DNA from: Treponema sp.
GTDB taxonomy: Bacteria > Spirochaetota > Spirochaetia > Treponematales > Breznakiellaceae
DNA length: 36,754 nt
NCBI GenBank assembly: GCA_031255645.1
Contig: JAIRSC010000107.1
Coordinates: forward strand, 1 to 36,754
Direction of reading: 5' to 3'
Shown: piece by piece, positions 1-8,682 of the stretch
Layout: each line of letters opens with the position of its first letter
Position numbering within the stretch: position 1 is the stretch's first letter
Program-made: the position numbers and the translations under genes
The notes under the pieces: generated by a model
What the model saw: only the letters and a program-made list of their open reading frames with translations
The model's database searches: none
Told to the model about the DNA's origin: nothing

Positions 1-169
1 CTGTCCTGTATAAAATGCCCGCCGGAGTATTGACACAGGGGCGTAAAATCCCCATTGTATCCCCTAGACTAACGATTTGCGTGCGTCTGTGCGGTTCATG
101 GTTTGAATAGCGGACTCAGGCGGCCGGGCGGCTTTTGGGCCGTGTATCTTCCCGTAACGGAGGAAGGTA

Positions 170-1396
170 TTGAAAGGGAGCGATGTAGCCATCGAAGGGG
201 TGTCGAAGTTCTTCGGTGAGTTTAGGGCATTAAATAACGTAAGCCTTGGCATTAAAAAAGGGGAGTTTTTTTCCCTGCTGGGGCCGTCGGGCTGCGGTAA
301 AACCACCCTGCTGCGGATTCTCGCGGGTTTTGAGAGCCCCGATTCCGGCGGCGTTCGTTTTGACGGCGCGGACGTACTGCATCTGGCCCCAAACCAGCGG
401 CCGGCGAACACGGTTTTCCAGAATTACGCCCTGTTTCCCCACCTTTCGGTGTTCGAAAACGTGGCGTTCCCGCTGCGGCTTATAAAACAGCCCAAAGCGG
501 CGCTTGAATCCCGCGTAAAAGATTACCTCCGCCTGGTTCAGCTTGAATCCCACGCCCACAAAAAGCCCAATCAGCTTTCCGGCGGCCAGAAACAGCGGGT
601 CGCCATCGCCAGGGCGCTGATCAACGAACCCAGCGTACTGCTGCTGGACGAGCCGCTGTCGGCCCTGGACGCCAAGCTCCGCCAGCACATGCTTATCGAA
701 CTCGACCAGATACACGACAAGATCGGCATCACCTTTATCTACGTGACCCACGACCAGCAGGAGGCCCTTTCGGTATCCGACCATATCGCCGTCATGGATC
801 AGGGGAATGTGCTCCAGGTCGGTACGCCCCACGAAATCTACGAAAGCCCCGCGACGGGTTTTGTCGCCCGGTTTATCGGCGAAACGAACCTCTTTGACGG
901 CGAAGTCCTCGGCGTCGAAAAGCTCCCCAAAGAGGAAACCGAATACATGGTCGAGCTCGACATCCCCCGGCTGGGCCGGATCAAGGTAACTACCGTGGAC
1001 GAAGTACAGAAAGGCCGGCGGATGAGTTTTACCGTGCGCCCGGAAAAGGTGGTTATTTCCAAGGAAAAACCCGCCACCAGGCGGGAAGACATCAACACCT
1101 TCCAGGGCGTCGTCGAGGAGCCGATTTATTCCGGCTTTCAGACCAAATTTTTCGTAAAGGTGAACGAAAACACCCTGATACGTTCCATCAAGCAGCACGC
1201 CCGGTATTACGACGAAGGCCCGGACATTGTCTGGAAAGACGCGGTGTACCTTTCCTGGAGCGCCAACGACGGCTACATTGTCGGCGCCGCGGAAAACCAG
1301 GCCGCTGAAGACCAGAGCGCGGAAGACCAGAGCGCGGAAACACGCTCCGGCGCGTCCTCGGCGGCCGAAGAACGCGCGGCGGGGGCGCGGCGGTGA
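170..1396 (+). CDS. potA: Spermidine/putrescine ABC transporter ATP-binding protein
   Basis: Walker A GPSGCGKTT, signature LSGGQKQRVAIARAL, Walker B LLLDEPLSALD, C-terminal TOBE-like region; TTG start preceded by GGAGG; followed by two permeases and a binding protein. Confidence 0.95.
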   Translation: MKGSDVAIEGVSKFFGEFRALNNVSLGIKKGEFFSLLGPSGCGKTTLLRILAGFESPDSGGVRFDGADVLHLAPNQRPANTVFQNYALFPHLSVFENVAFPLRLIKQPKAALESRVKDYLRLVQLESHAHKKPNQLSGGQKQRVAIARALINEPSVLLLDEPLSALDAKLRQHMLIELDQIHDKIGITFIYVTHDQQEALSVSDHIAVMDQGNVLQVGTPHEIYESPATGFVARFIGETNLFDGEVLGVEKLPKEETEYMVELDIPRLGRIKVTTVDEVQKGRRMSFTVRPEKVVISKEKPATRREDINTFQGVVEEPIYSGFQTKFFVKVNENTLIRSIKQHARYYDEGPDIVWKDAVYLSWSANDGYIVGAAENQAAEDQSAEDQSAETRSGASSAAEERAAGARR

Positions 1397-2499
1397 GCCG
1401 CGCGGCAAAGCCCGGTAAAACGGGCGGCGGCAAAAAAAACGGGGCGGCGCGGCGAAACTACGGCCCCCTCTATTCGCTGCCGATGGCGGTCTGGTTTACG
1501 GTTTTTTTCCTCGCGCCGTTTTTGATTGTCGTGGTATACAGCTTCCTCAAAAAAAGCCTTTACGGGGGGGTACTGCCCGAATTCTCGCTGGCCGCCTACC
1601 GGAGCCTCGCGAACCCCAATTTTGTGGTGATAGCGGTACGCACCCTGCTGACCTCGGCCGTGGCGACGTTTATCACGATACTCATCGCCCTTCCCTGCGG
1701 TTATTTTATGGCCCGGAGCAAAAACCAGACCTTCCTCTTGCTGCTTATCATCATACCCTTTTGGACGAATTTCCTTATCCGGGTTTTCGCGTGGATGAAC
1801 ATACTCGGATCCAACGGTTTTCTGGTCGAGTTTCTTACCCGGACGGGCCTTCGCGGCGGCTACATACAGGCGGCCGAATTTATGTCCGGGATACGGGGCC
1901 ATATTGAAAACGCCGTCAAGGCGCTTATCCCCAGCCAGAAGGCGATTGATTTTCTTACCACCGCGGGAATCTTTCGAGGCCAGGTTAACGATCCAATGAT
2001 GTTTCTCTACAACCGGCGGGCGGTAACCCTGGTGCTCGTGTATATGTACCTTCCCTACGCGATACTGCCGCTGTTTTCCACAATCGACAAGTTTGATTTT
2101 TCCCTGCTCGAGGCGGCGCGGGATCTTGGCGCGACCAAGATGGGTTCCATGCGGCGGGTGCTGCTGCCCAACATCAAAAGCGGCGTCTATACCGCCGTAC
2201 TTTTTACGTTTATCCCGATTTTCGGCGCATACGCCGTGCCGCTGCTTGTCGGCGGAAAAGATTCGTATATGCTGGGAAACGTTATCGCCGACCAGTTGAC
2301 CAAAGTCCGAAACCTGCCGCTGTCCTCGTCGATTTCCATGGTGTTGACCCTCATCACGACCGCCGGGGTTATGGTTATGATGAACCTCCAGCGCCGCGAG
2401 GCAAAGCGGACAACCGACATGGCGGGCCTTTCGGAAACGGGGGTTCCCGAAGCGGCCGGCGAGGCGGTTTTTTCCCAAAGGAACGCTGGTGAACTTTAA
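1393..2499 (+). CDS. potB: Spermidine/putrescine ABC transporter permease
   Basis: Hydrophobic permease with EAARDLGATKMGSMRRVLLP EAA-loop; overlaps the potA stop. Confidence 0.93.
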   Translation: MSRAAKPGKTGGGKKNGAARRNYGPLYSLPMAVWFTVFFLAPFLIVVVYSFLKKSLYGGVLPEFSLAAYRSLANPNFVVIAVRTLLTSAVATFITILIALPCGYFMARSKNQTFLLLLIIIPFWTNFLIRVFAWMNILGSNGFLVEFLTRTGLRGGYIQAAEFMSGIRGHIENAVKALIPSQKAIDFLTTAGIFRGQVNDPMMFLYNRRAVTLVLVYMYLPYAILPLFSTIDKFDFSLLEAARDLGATKMGSMRRVLLPNIKSGVYTAVLFTFIPIFGAYAVPLLVGGKDSYMLGNVIADQLTKVRNLPLSSSISMVLTLITTAGVMVMMNLQRREAKRTTDMAGLSETGVPEAAGEAVFSQRNAGEL

Positions 2500-3355
2500 A
2501 ACGGTGCTCAACAACTTTGTAACCTCGCTTAAATCGCCCCCCGCCGGCGAGGCGGCGCGCCACGCGAGACGGGCCTACCGAAAGCGCTTTTCGTTTTCCC
2601 ACACCATATTTATCGCCACGATTGTTTTTCTTTTTCTGCCGCTTTTTATACTTGTCCTGTATTCGTTCAACTCGTCCAAGGGAATGAACTGGACGGGTTT
2701 TTCGTTTGTCTGGTACGAGGAGCTGTTTCTTCATTCGCGGACTCTGTGGCGGGCCTTTTGGCACAGCGTCGTTATCGCGGTAAGCTCCGCGGGAACGGCG
2801 ACGCTTATCGGTACGCTGGGCGCTGTCGGGGTAAACTGGTACCGCTTTCGCCTGCGCGGTTATGTGCAGACCATTTCTTTTCTGCCGATGATCCTGCCGG
2901 AAATTATCATCGGCGTATCCCTTCTGATATTTTTCGAGGGGATTAAACTCAAACTGGGCCTGTTGACGATTTTTATCGCCCATACCACGTTTAATCTGCC
3001 CTTTGTGTTCCTGATGGTGATGGCCCGGCTCGACGAATTTGACTTTTCCATTATTGAGGCGGCGCGGGATCTTGGGGCCAACGAAATCCAGACCCTGCTT
3101 AAGGTTACCGTGCCGGTGTGCATGCCCGGCATTGTTTCGGGCTTTCTTACGGCGGTAACCATTTCGCTCGAGGACTTTGTCATCACCTCCTTTGTCTTTG
3201 GGCCGGGTTCTTCCACGCTGCCGATTTACATTTATTCGGCGATACGCTTCGGCGTCTCTCCGGTGATTAACGCCCTTTCGGTCGTGATGATCGGCGGAAC
3301 GGTGGCGTTGACCTTCCTGCTGCGGAACTTCCTCAAATATATCGCGGCAAAATGA
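2489..3355 (+). CDS. potC: Spermidine/putrescine ABC transporter permease
   Basis: Hydrophobic permease with EAARDLGANEIQTLLKVTVP EAA-loop; overlaps potB. Confidence 0.93.
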   Translation: MNFKTVLNNFVTSLKSPPAGEAARHARRAYRKRFSFSHTIFIATIVFLFLPLFILVLYSFNSSKGMNWTGFSFVWYEELFLHSRTLWRAFWHSVVIAVSSAGTATLIGTLGAVGVNWYRFRLRGYVQTISFLPMILPEIIIGVSLLIFFEGIKLKLGLLTIFIAHTTFNLPFVFLMVMARLDEFDFSIIEAARDLGANEIQTLLKVTVPVCMPGIVSGFLTAVTISLEDFVITSFVFGPGSSTLPIYIYSAIRFGVSPVINALSVVMIGGTVALTFLLRNFLKYIAAK

Positions 3356-3463
3356 ACTCCCCGCCGCGTGAACCGCGCGGGCGGAAAAAAGGCAATCCGG
3401 CGGGGCCTGGCCCCGCCTTATACTAATGGGAATGTTGAAAGGGAAATTTCAGCACGAGGAGGA

Positions 3464-4519
3464 ATGATGAAGAAAATACCTGTAGTTCTCGCGGCCGCGG
3501 GTCTGGCCGCGGCGCTGCTTGGCTGTACGGGCAGGAGCGAAAACGCCCGGCCGGAATCAACAACGCTTTATATTTACAACTGGACCTACTATACGCCGGC
3601 CTCGGTGATCGAAAAATTCGAAAAAGAGTACGGCGTAAGGGTAATCTACGACGAATTCGATTCCAACGAGGCGATGTACGCCAAGCTTCAGTCGGGCGCT
3701 TCGGGTTACGACATCGTTTTCCCTTCCCAGGACTTTGTTTCGATTATGATCAAACAGAATATGTTCGAAAAGATCGACAAATCGAAACTGTTCAACCTGG
3801 GCAACATATCCCCACAGGTGCTTGAAAGAACCACGTTTGATCCCGATATGGAGTACTCGGTTCCCTATTTCTGGGGCGCCGCGGGGATCGCCGTTAATAC
3901 CGCCCGCGTACCCGAATTTGAAAGAAGCTGGTCGATTTTCGGCCGCGACGACCTCCGGGGCAAGATGACCATGCTGGACGACATGCGGGAAGTTATGGGC
4001 GACGCCCTGGTTCATCTGGGGTATTCGGTGAACAGCAAAAACCCCGCCGAAGTCGCCGCCGCGTACGATCTTGTCAACAATGTCTGGAAACCGAATCTGG
4101 TTAAATTCGACGCCGAAGCCCCCGGCAAAGGTTTTGCCACCGGGGACTTTTGGGTAATCCAGGGATACGTGGAAATGGTGTACGAGGAAATATCCGAAGA
4201 ACAGAAAAAAAACACGGTGTTTTTTATCCCCCCGGAAGGCGGGCCCGGCTACATCGACTATATGTGCATACTCAAGGGGGCGCGGAATATAGACCTTGCC
4301 CACAAGTTTATAGATTTTATCCACAGGCCGGAAATCTACGCCGAATTCTGCGACGCTTTCGGATTCCCCGCCACGGCCAATCCGAAAGCCGCGGCGCTGA
4401 AACAGGAAGAACCGCTGTACCCGGCCGATTCCTTGCTTGGAATGGAACTAAAATATGACCTCGGCGAAGCCCTGGAAATGTACAACACCGCCTGGGAGAA
4501 CATCAAAGTAGGGTATTAA
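3464..4519 (+). CDS. potD: Spermidine/putrescine-binding lipoprotein
   Basis: Lipobox LLGCTG; mature start LYIYNWTYYTPASVIEKFEKEYGV typical of PotD; GAGGAGG upstream of ATG at 3464, so the longer ORF start at 3368 is unlikely. Confidence 0.93.
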   Translation: MMKKIPVVLAAAGLAAALLGCTGRSENARPESTTLYIYNWTYYTPASVIEKFEKEYGVRVIYDEFDSNEAMYAKLQSGASGYDIVFPSQDFVSIMIKQNMFEKIDKSKLFNLGNISPQVLERTTFDPDMEYSVPYFWGAAGIAVNTARVPEFERSWSIFGRDDLRGKMTMLDDMREVMGDALVHLGYSVNSKNPAEVAAAYDLVNNVWKPNLVKFDAEAPGKGFATGDFWVIQGYVEMVYEEISEEQKKNTVFFIPPEGGPGYIDYMCILKGARNIDLAHKFIDFIHRPEIYAEFCDAFGFPATANPKAAALKQEEPLYPADSLLGMELKYDLGEALEMYNTAWENIKVGY

Positions 4520-4758
4520 CGTCTTGTCTAAATGAAACGGCGGCAAAGACCAAAATCCGCGCCGCCGCTTCGCTGGCGCCGTATCCACGGGCCGCCGGAA
4601 AATTTTGCTTTTTTTCTTTTCTTTTATATATTTATAACAGGTGATAACAAAATAATTTTCGCGGTGGAAAAACCACGGGGTTTTGAAACCGGCCTATAGA
4701 ACAGGAATATCCACGTCAGGAAGAAAATTTGTCCAAATTTTAAGGTTTAAGGAGAGTT

Positions 4759-5442
4759 GTGAACCCAAAACTGTTGTTATTCACGGTGATTCTTTTTATT
4801 TCGACATGGTCTTTTTCCGGTTCCCATTTCGGGGAACGGGAAGAAGTAGAAGTGATTCCGGTACAGGAAGAAATTTTTCCCCGGCTGGATCCGGCCCTGT
4901 ATCACGCGGCGGTGATAAACGCGGCGGGAGCCCCGGATCCGATTCTGGCGGCCTACAGGAACGGCGGCAAAGAAAAGGTACTTTCATTTTTTTCCGCTTT
5001 GTGCGGTTCGTCTGAATTTGCCGCTCTTATCCTCAATAACGCCTCAAAATACGACATCGCGCCGGCCCTTGCCTTTGCCCTGTGCTGGGAAGAAAGCCGC
5101 TACTCCAGATACGCCGTTAACCGGAACAAAAACGGCAGCGTCGACAGGGGACTTTTTCAGCTTAACGACCTGTCCTTTCCGGAACTTTCCGCCGACGATT
5201 TTTTTAACCCGGAGATCAATGCCCGCCGCGCGATGGCGCATCTTAGGTGGTGTCTGGATAACGGGGGTTCGGAACTTTCCGGCCTCGCGATGTACAATGT
5301 CGGGGTAAACCGGGTAAAACGGGGGGACGTGCCTGTGCGGACCCTCAATTACATTTCACGCATAGTGGGCTATCGTAACGGTATCGAGGCCCTTTTCAAC
5401 GCGGAAATCGTAAAACGGCCGGATATTTCCCTGCTAAGGTAA
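4759..5442 (+). CDS. Lytic transglycosylase (SLT domain)
   Basis: ALCWEESRYSRYAVNRNKNGSVDRGLFQLN...GLAMYNVGVNRV matches the SLT/goose-lysozyme fold signature; GTG start with AAGGAGAG. Confidence 0.85.
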   Translation: MNPKLLLFTVILFISTWSFSGSHFGEREEVEVIPVQEEIFPRLDPALYHAAVINAAGAPDPILAAYRNGGKEKVLSFFSALCGSSEFAALILNNASKYDIAPALAFALCWEESRYSRYAVNRNKNGSVDRGLFQLNDLSFPELSADDFFNPEINARRAMAHLRWCLDNGGSELSGLAMYNVGVNRVKRGDVPVRTLNYISRIVGYRNGIEALFNAEIVKRPDISLLR

Positions 5443-5456
5443 TCCCGAATCGTGTT

Positions 5457-5478
5457 CCCCGAAACCGGAGTTTTGGGG
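5457..5478. terminator. Hairpin between convergent genes
   Basis: CCCCGAAAC-CGGA-GTTTTGGGG, 9-bp stem with one G-T pair, between convergent stops. Confidence 0.55.
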
Positions 5479-6039
5479 TTACTTAAAAAGCTGCCGGGCC
5501 CTGGAGATATAGCCGCCCCGAAGAACCGTAACGTCGTTCGCGATGATCATTGCCCCGGCGTCGTTCCGGTAAATCTCTTCGATTATGGCTTCTTTGCCCC
5601 TGCGGTTCGCGAAGATCATCAGCACGTTTTTTTCGGAATCCCTGCCTTTTGCCTTTATAACGGTAACTCCGTAACCTTTTGATCGGAGCGTGATCAGAAC
5701 TCCTTCGCTTTTTTCCTGGGGAATTATCGCCTGTATCAGCACTTTGCCCAGGCCTATATAGTTTTCGATCAGGGAACCGCAGTAGACTCCAAGGGAAAAG
5801 CCCAGGCTGTAAACAATGCCCTTAATCGGGGCTTCTGTGATGCCCGTTACCACTCTCGCCGCCGCAAAGACCCACAGTATAATTTCAAAAAATGAAAGGA
5901 TCGCCCCCTGGGTCCGGTAGCCCTTGTTAACCAGTATCTGCCGCAGCGTACTTATGGTTACTTCGACAACCTTTGAAAGGAATATAAGAAACAATTCCAG
6001 TAAAGAAACAACGGTGAAGAAATGAATAAGCCGTTCCAT
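5479..6039 (-). CDS. UPF0316/DUF2179-family membrane protein
   Basis: N-terminal membrane segments (LRQILVNKGYRTQGAILSFFEIILWVFAAARVV) and C-terminal GYGVTVIKAKGRDSEKNVLMIFANRR typical of DUF5698/DUF2179. Confidence 0.8.
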   Translation of the reverse strand: MERLIHFFTVVSLLELFLIFLSKVVEVTISTLRQILVNKGYRTQGAILSFFEIILWVFAAARVVTGITEAPIKGIVYSLGFSLGVYCGSLIENYIGLGKVLIQAIIPQEKSEGVLITLRSKGYGVTVIKAKGRDSEKNVLMIFANRRGKEAIIEEIYRNDAGAMIIANDVTVLRGGYISRARQLFK

Positions 6040-6131
6040 ACGTCAAGTATATATAAACTTTCCCAAAATACCAGAAGCCGTTCCCGCCGCGGCCTATTGC
6101 GGATAAACGCCGCGCCGGCTACAGTAGAGAC

Positions 6132-7163
6132 ATGAAACCGGTCCGCGCTGCCGTCGTAGGCCTTGGCCGAATCGGAAGCCTGCTCGAAAACGATCCCCGG
6201 CGGGAAAAGCCCTGTACCCACGCGGGGGCCATAAGCGGCAGCGGGGACTGTGTCCTTGTCGCCGGCGCGGACACGGACGGGGAACGGCGCGGGCTGTTCC
6301 GGGAAACATGGGGAGTTCCGGTATACGCCGCCGCCGAAACCATGCTGGAAGAACAAAAGCCGGATATTCTCTGCGTCGCCACGCACCCGGACAGTCATTT
6401 GTTGTACTGCGAACTTGCCGCCCGACGCGGAGTAAAGGTCGCGGTCTGCGAAAAACCCCTGGCGGATTCTCTTGAAAAGGCGAAAAAGATCGCCCGGCTT
6501 CACGAGTCCGGGAAGATCACCGTTATTGTCAACCACGAACGCCGGTATTCGGAGGATTATCGCGCCGCGGCGGCAATCCTCCGCGGCGGCGGGCTTGGCG
6601 CGGCGCTTTCCGTCCGTGCGGCGCTTTATATGGGAAAAACACGGCGTCTTGTCGACGTACTTTGGCACGACGGCACCCATCTGGCCGACGCGGCGATGTT
6701 TCTTTTGGACGCGGCGCTTAAGCACAAGGAAACCCGGGGCGCCGAACTTTCGGGGAGAACGGGAACGGCGTATCTGGCCGGCGGGCTTGAAATTTCCGGC
6801 GGCGCGGTAAAATCCGGCGCGAAAAGCCGCGAAAAAAAACGGGAAATTCCCTTCATTATGGAAATTGGCGCGGAACGGGATCACGTGGTGTTTGAGCTTG
6901 AATTTTCCTGCGAAAAAGGGAGGCTCAGAATAGGAAACGGAATTTTTGAAGTATGGGAAAGTGTCGAAAGTCCCTACGCGGCCGGCTTCCGTTCTCTTGA
7001 AAAAAAACGTGAAGGATTTTTGGAAGCCACAGGATATTTCAGCAATATGATCAAAGACGCGGCAGCTTGCTGTCGAAAAAAAAACAAAATTCCACAGTCA
7101 AAAGCGCTTGACGGACTGCGGGTTATAAAGTACCTTAATTCGGTAAGGCCCTGGATTGGCTGA
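6132..7163 (+). CDS. Gfo/Idh/MocA-family oxidoreductase
   Basis: N-terminal AAVVGLGRIGSLLENDP Rossmann motif and EKPLADSLEKAKKI. Confidence 0.85.
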   Translation: MKPVRAAVVGLGRIGSLLENDPRREKPCTHAGAISGSGDCVLVAGADTDGERRGLFRETWGVPVYAAAETMLEEQKPDILCVATHPDSHLLYCELAARRGVKVAVCEKPLADSLEKAKKIARLHESGKITVIVNHERRYSEDYRAAAAILRGGGLGAALSVRAALYMGKTRRLVDVLWHDGTHLADAAMFLLDAALKHKETRGAELSGRTGTAYLAGGLEISGGAVKSGAKSREKKREIPFIMEIGAERDHVVFELEFSCEKGRLRIGNGIFEVWESVESPYAAGFRSLEKKREGFLEATGYFSNMIKDAAACCRKKNKIPQSKALDGLRVIKYLNSVRPWIG

Positions 7164-7221
7164 GCGTAATTATCTTAATCGATATGCCGATAAAAAAGTA
7201 TATCGTTATAAGGAGCACAAG

Positions 7222-7620
7222 ATGCCGAGAGTTTCTACAAGTGGATCAGCGCCCGCGGGCGCTGCCCGGAAAACCGCCAAGCCCGCTGTCAAGAAAGCCG
7301 CTGCCGAGAAAACCGCCGCAAAGAAACCGGCGGCCGCAAAGCCTGTCGTGAAGAAGGCCGCCGCCGCGAAGAAACCGGTTGTCGCAAAGAAGGCCGCCGC
7401 AAAGCCTGCCGCGAAAAAACCGGCCGCCGCGAAAAAACCCGTGGCCGCAAAGACCGTCGTCAAGAAGGCCGCGAAACCAGCCGCCAAAAAAACCGCCGTA
7501 AAGCCCGCGGTAAAGAAGGCTGAGACCAAAAAGTCCGCCGCAAAGCCGGCGGTAAAGAAAGCGGCCGCAAAATCCGAACCGAAAAAGTCCGTTGCCAAAA
7601 AGCCGCTTATCAAGAAATAG
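7222..7620 (+). CDS. Lys/Ala/Pro-rich histone H1-like DNA-binding protein
   Basis: MPRVSTSGSAPAGAARKTAKPAVKKAAAEKTAAKKPAAAKP..., almost entirely AAKK/PAVKK repeats; AGGAG upstream of ATG at 7222. Confidence 0.8.
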   Translation: MPRVSTSGSAPAGAARKTAKPAVKKAAAEKTAAKKPAAAKPVVKKAAAAKKPVVAKKAAAKPAAKKPAAAKKPVAAKTVVKKAAKPAAKKTAVKPAVKKAETKKSAAKPAVKKAAAKSEPKKSVAKKPLIKK

Positions 7621-7687
7621 CTTTTTCGCCGGAACGGGCGGTAAAATCGAGACTTTCGGATAAAATCCGTGAGTAATTTGAAACGCT

Positions 7688-7715
7688 GAGCCGGACGTTG
7701 GACGGCGTCCGGCTC
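7688..7715. terminator. Perfect 10-bp hairpin downstream of the tRNA gene
   Basis: GAGCCGGACG-TTGGACGG-CGTCCGGCTC; no strong T-tract. Confidence 0.4.
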
Positions 7716-7737
7716 TCCGCGAATCAGGATCGCCTAA

Positions 7738-7810
7738 TCGGAGAGGGGGGATTCGAACCCCCGACAATGAGTTCCCAAAACTCACGGCTTAACCACTGGC
7801 CCACCCTCCG
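7738..7810 (-). tRNA. tRNA-Pro (anticodon UGG)
   Basis: Cloverleaf folded by hand: acceptor CGGAGGG/CTCTCCG, anticodon stem-loop TGAGT-TTTGGGA-ACTCA, T-arm GGGGG-TTCGAAT-CCCCC, discriminator A, no encoded CCA; 73 nt. Confidence 0.93.
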
Positions 7811-7936
7811 CTGTACTTCCTCACATTACCGGCGTTTGTCCCCAAGGTCAACGGCTTTCGCGTAAATTCCCGGCCTGGCGCCGTAACGGGACACGGACTT
7901 TCATCGAGAAAAGAAAAACTTTCCCTTGCCGCTCCG

Positions 7937-8671
7937 TCAGTCGTTTATCACAAGCTGGGCTTTTTCCTCACCGGGGGGGAACAGGTAAAGATCCGGGAGT
8001 TTAAAGGTTTTTATCATTGAAAGCGGAGAAACGGTTTCCTCGCTTGTTAGGGGAATGGTAAACGAATAGGACAATTCCTCAAAATCCCCGCCGGAAATCT
8101 TTATCATGTACTGAAAGGCGCTGGTTACGCCGCTTTTTTTCGTTTTTACCGGACCGGGCCAAAACGTAAAGGTTCCGTTGATATTCGGAATAAGGTTGTA
8201 GGGATTCTGCCAGTTGGTATCTCTCATCGATACTATACCTTCGTTTTGTAGAAGCCGCACGACGCTTCCCTGTACCGGGGAGAAGTCCAGCCCGTTAAAG
8301 GCCCTTCCCATGATGATGGGAACGTTAAAAACGGGACTCGCGGTTTTCGCGCCTTCGTTCTCCAGGCTGTGGGCCGCGTGATCCGCGTAGGGCCGCTGGT
8401 TGTGGCTTACCCGCCTGATGCCTTCGTAAGCCAGGGCGGTAAGATCTGCCCGGCTTTGCTGAACGTCGGATCCTTCCTGGTTTGTCCGGGCAATACCCCG
8501 GTGAGAAGCCACATAGTGGGGCGTAATCCGGTTGAGTACATAACAGATTGTGTCCTGTCTGCACTGATTACAGGTACAGATAGATTCATCATGGCCGTTT
8601 TTTTCTATTGTGTCGCAGAGTAAATTTACTTCGGCGATTACCCAGTCTTCCGCTGTATTGTGTATTTCCAT
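7937..8671 (-). CDS. ComFB-domain protein with an additional C-terminal region
   Basis: ICTCNQCRQDTICYVLNRITPHYVASHRG and QSRADLTALAYEGIRRVSHNQRP match ComFB (PF10719) pattern; ATG at 8671 preceded by AAGGGGG. Confidence 0.75.
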   Translation of the reverse strand: MEIHNTAEDWVIAEVNLLCDTIEKNGHDESICTCNQCRQDTICYVLNRITPHYVASHRGIARTNQEGSDVQQSRADLTALAYEGIRRVSHNQRPYADHAAHSLENEGAKTASPVFNVPIIMGRAFNGLDFSPVQGSVVRLLQNEGIVSMRDTNWQNPYNLIPNINGTFTFWPGPVKTKKSGVTSAFQYMIKISGGDFEELSYSFTIPLTSEETVSPLSMIKTFKLPDLYLFPPGEEKAQLVIND

Positions 8672-8682
8672 GATTTTCCCCC

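Noticed and set aside
230-1408. Long antisense ORF opposite potA (392 aa), and similarly 1273..2514 -, 13330..14655 -, 17486..18808 -, 20767..22278 +, 22020..23087 +
   Set aside because: They lie opposite strong, family-matching genes, have low-complexity Arg/Gly/Pro/His-rich translations and no recognisable domains; typical GC-rich shadow ORFs
4683-5015. Alternative 110-aa ORF overlapping the lytic transglycosylase
   Set aside because: Out of frame with the SLT-domain gene and compositionally biased
7206-7613. Ala/Phe-rich antisense ORF opposite the histone-like gene
   Set aside because: Mirror translation of the AAKK repeats (GCx/AAx codons read backwards); no independent start signal
7261-7620. 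Apparent short repeats that might suggest a CRISPR array
   Set aside because: Repeats are codon-level AAKK/PAVKK coding repeats without regular repeat-spacer structure; no cas genes in the window
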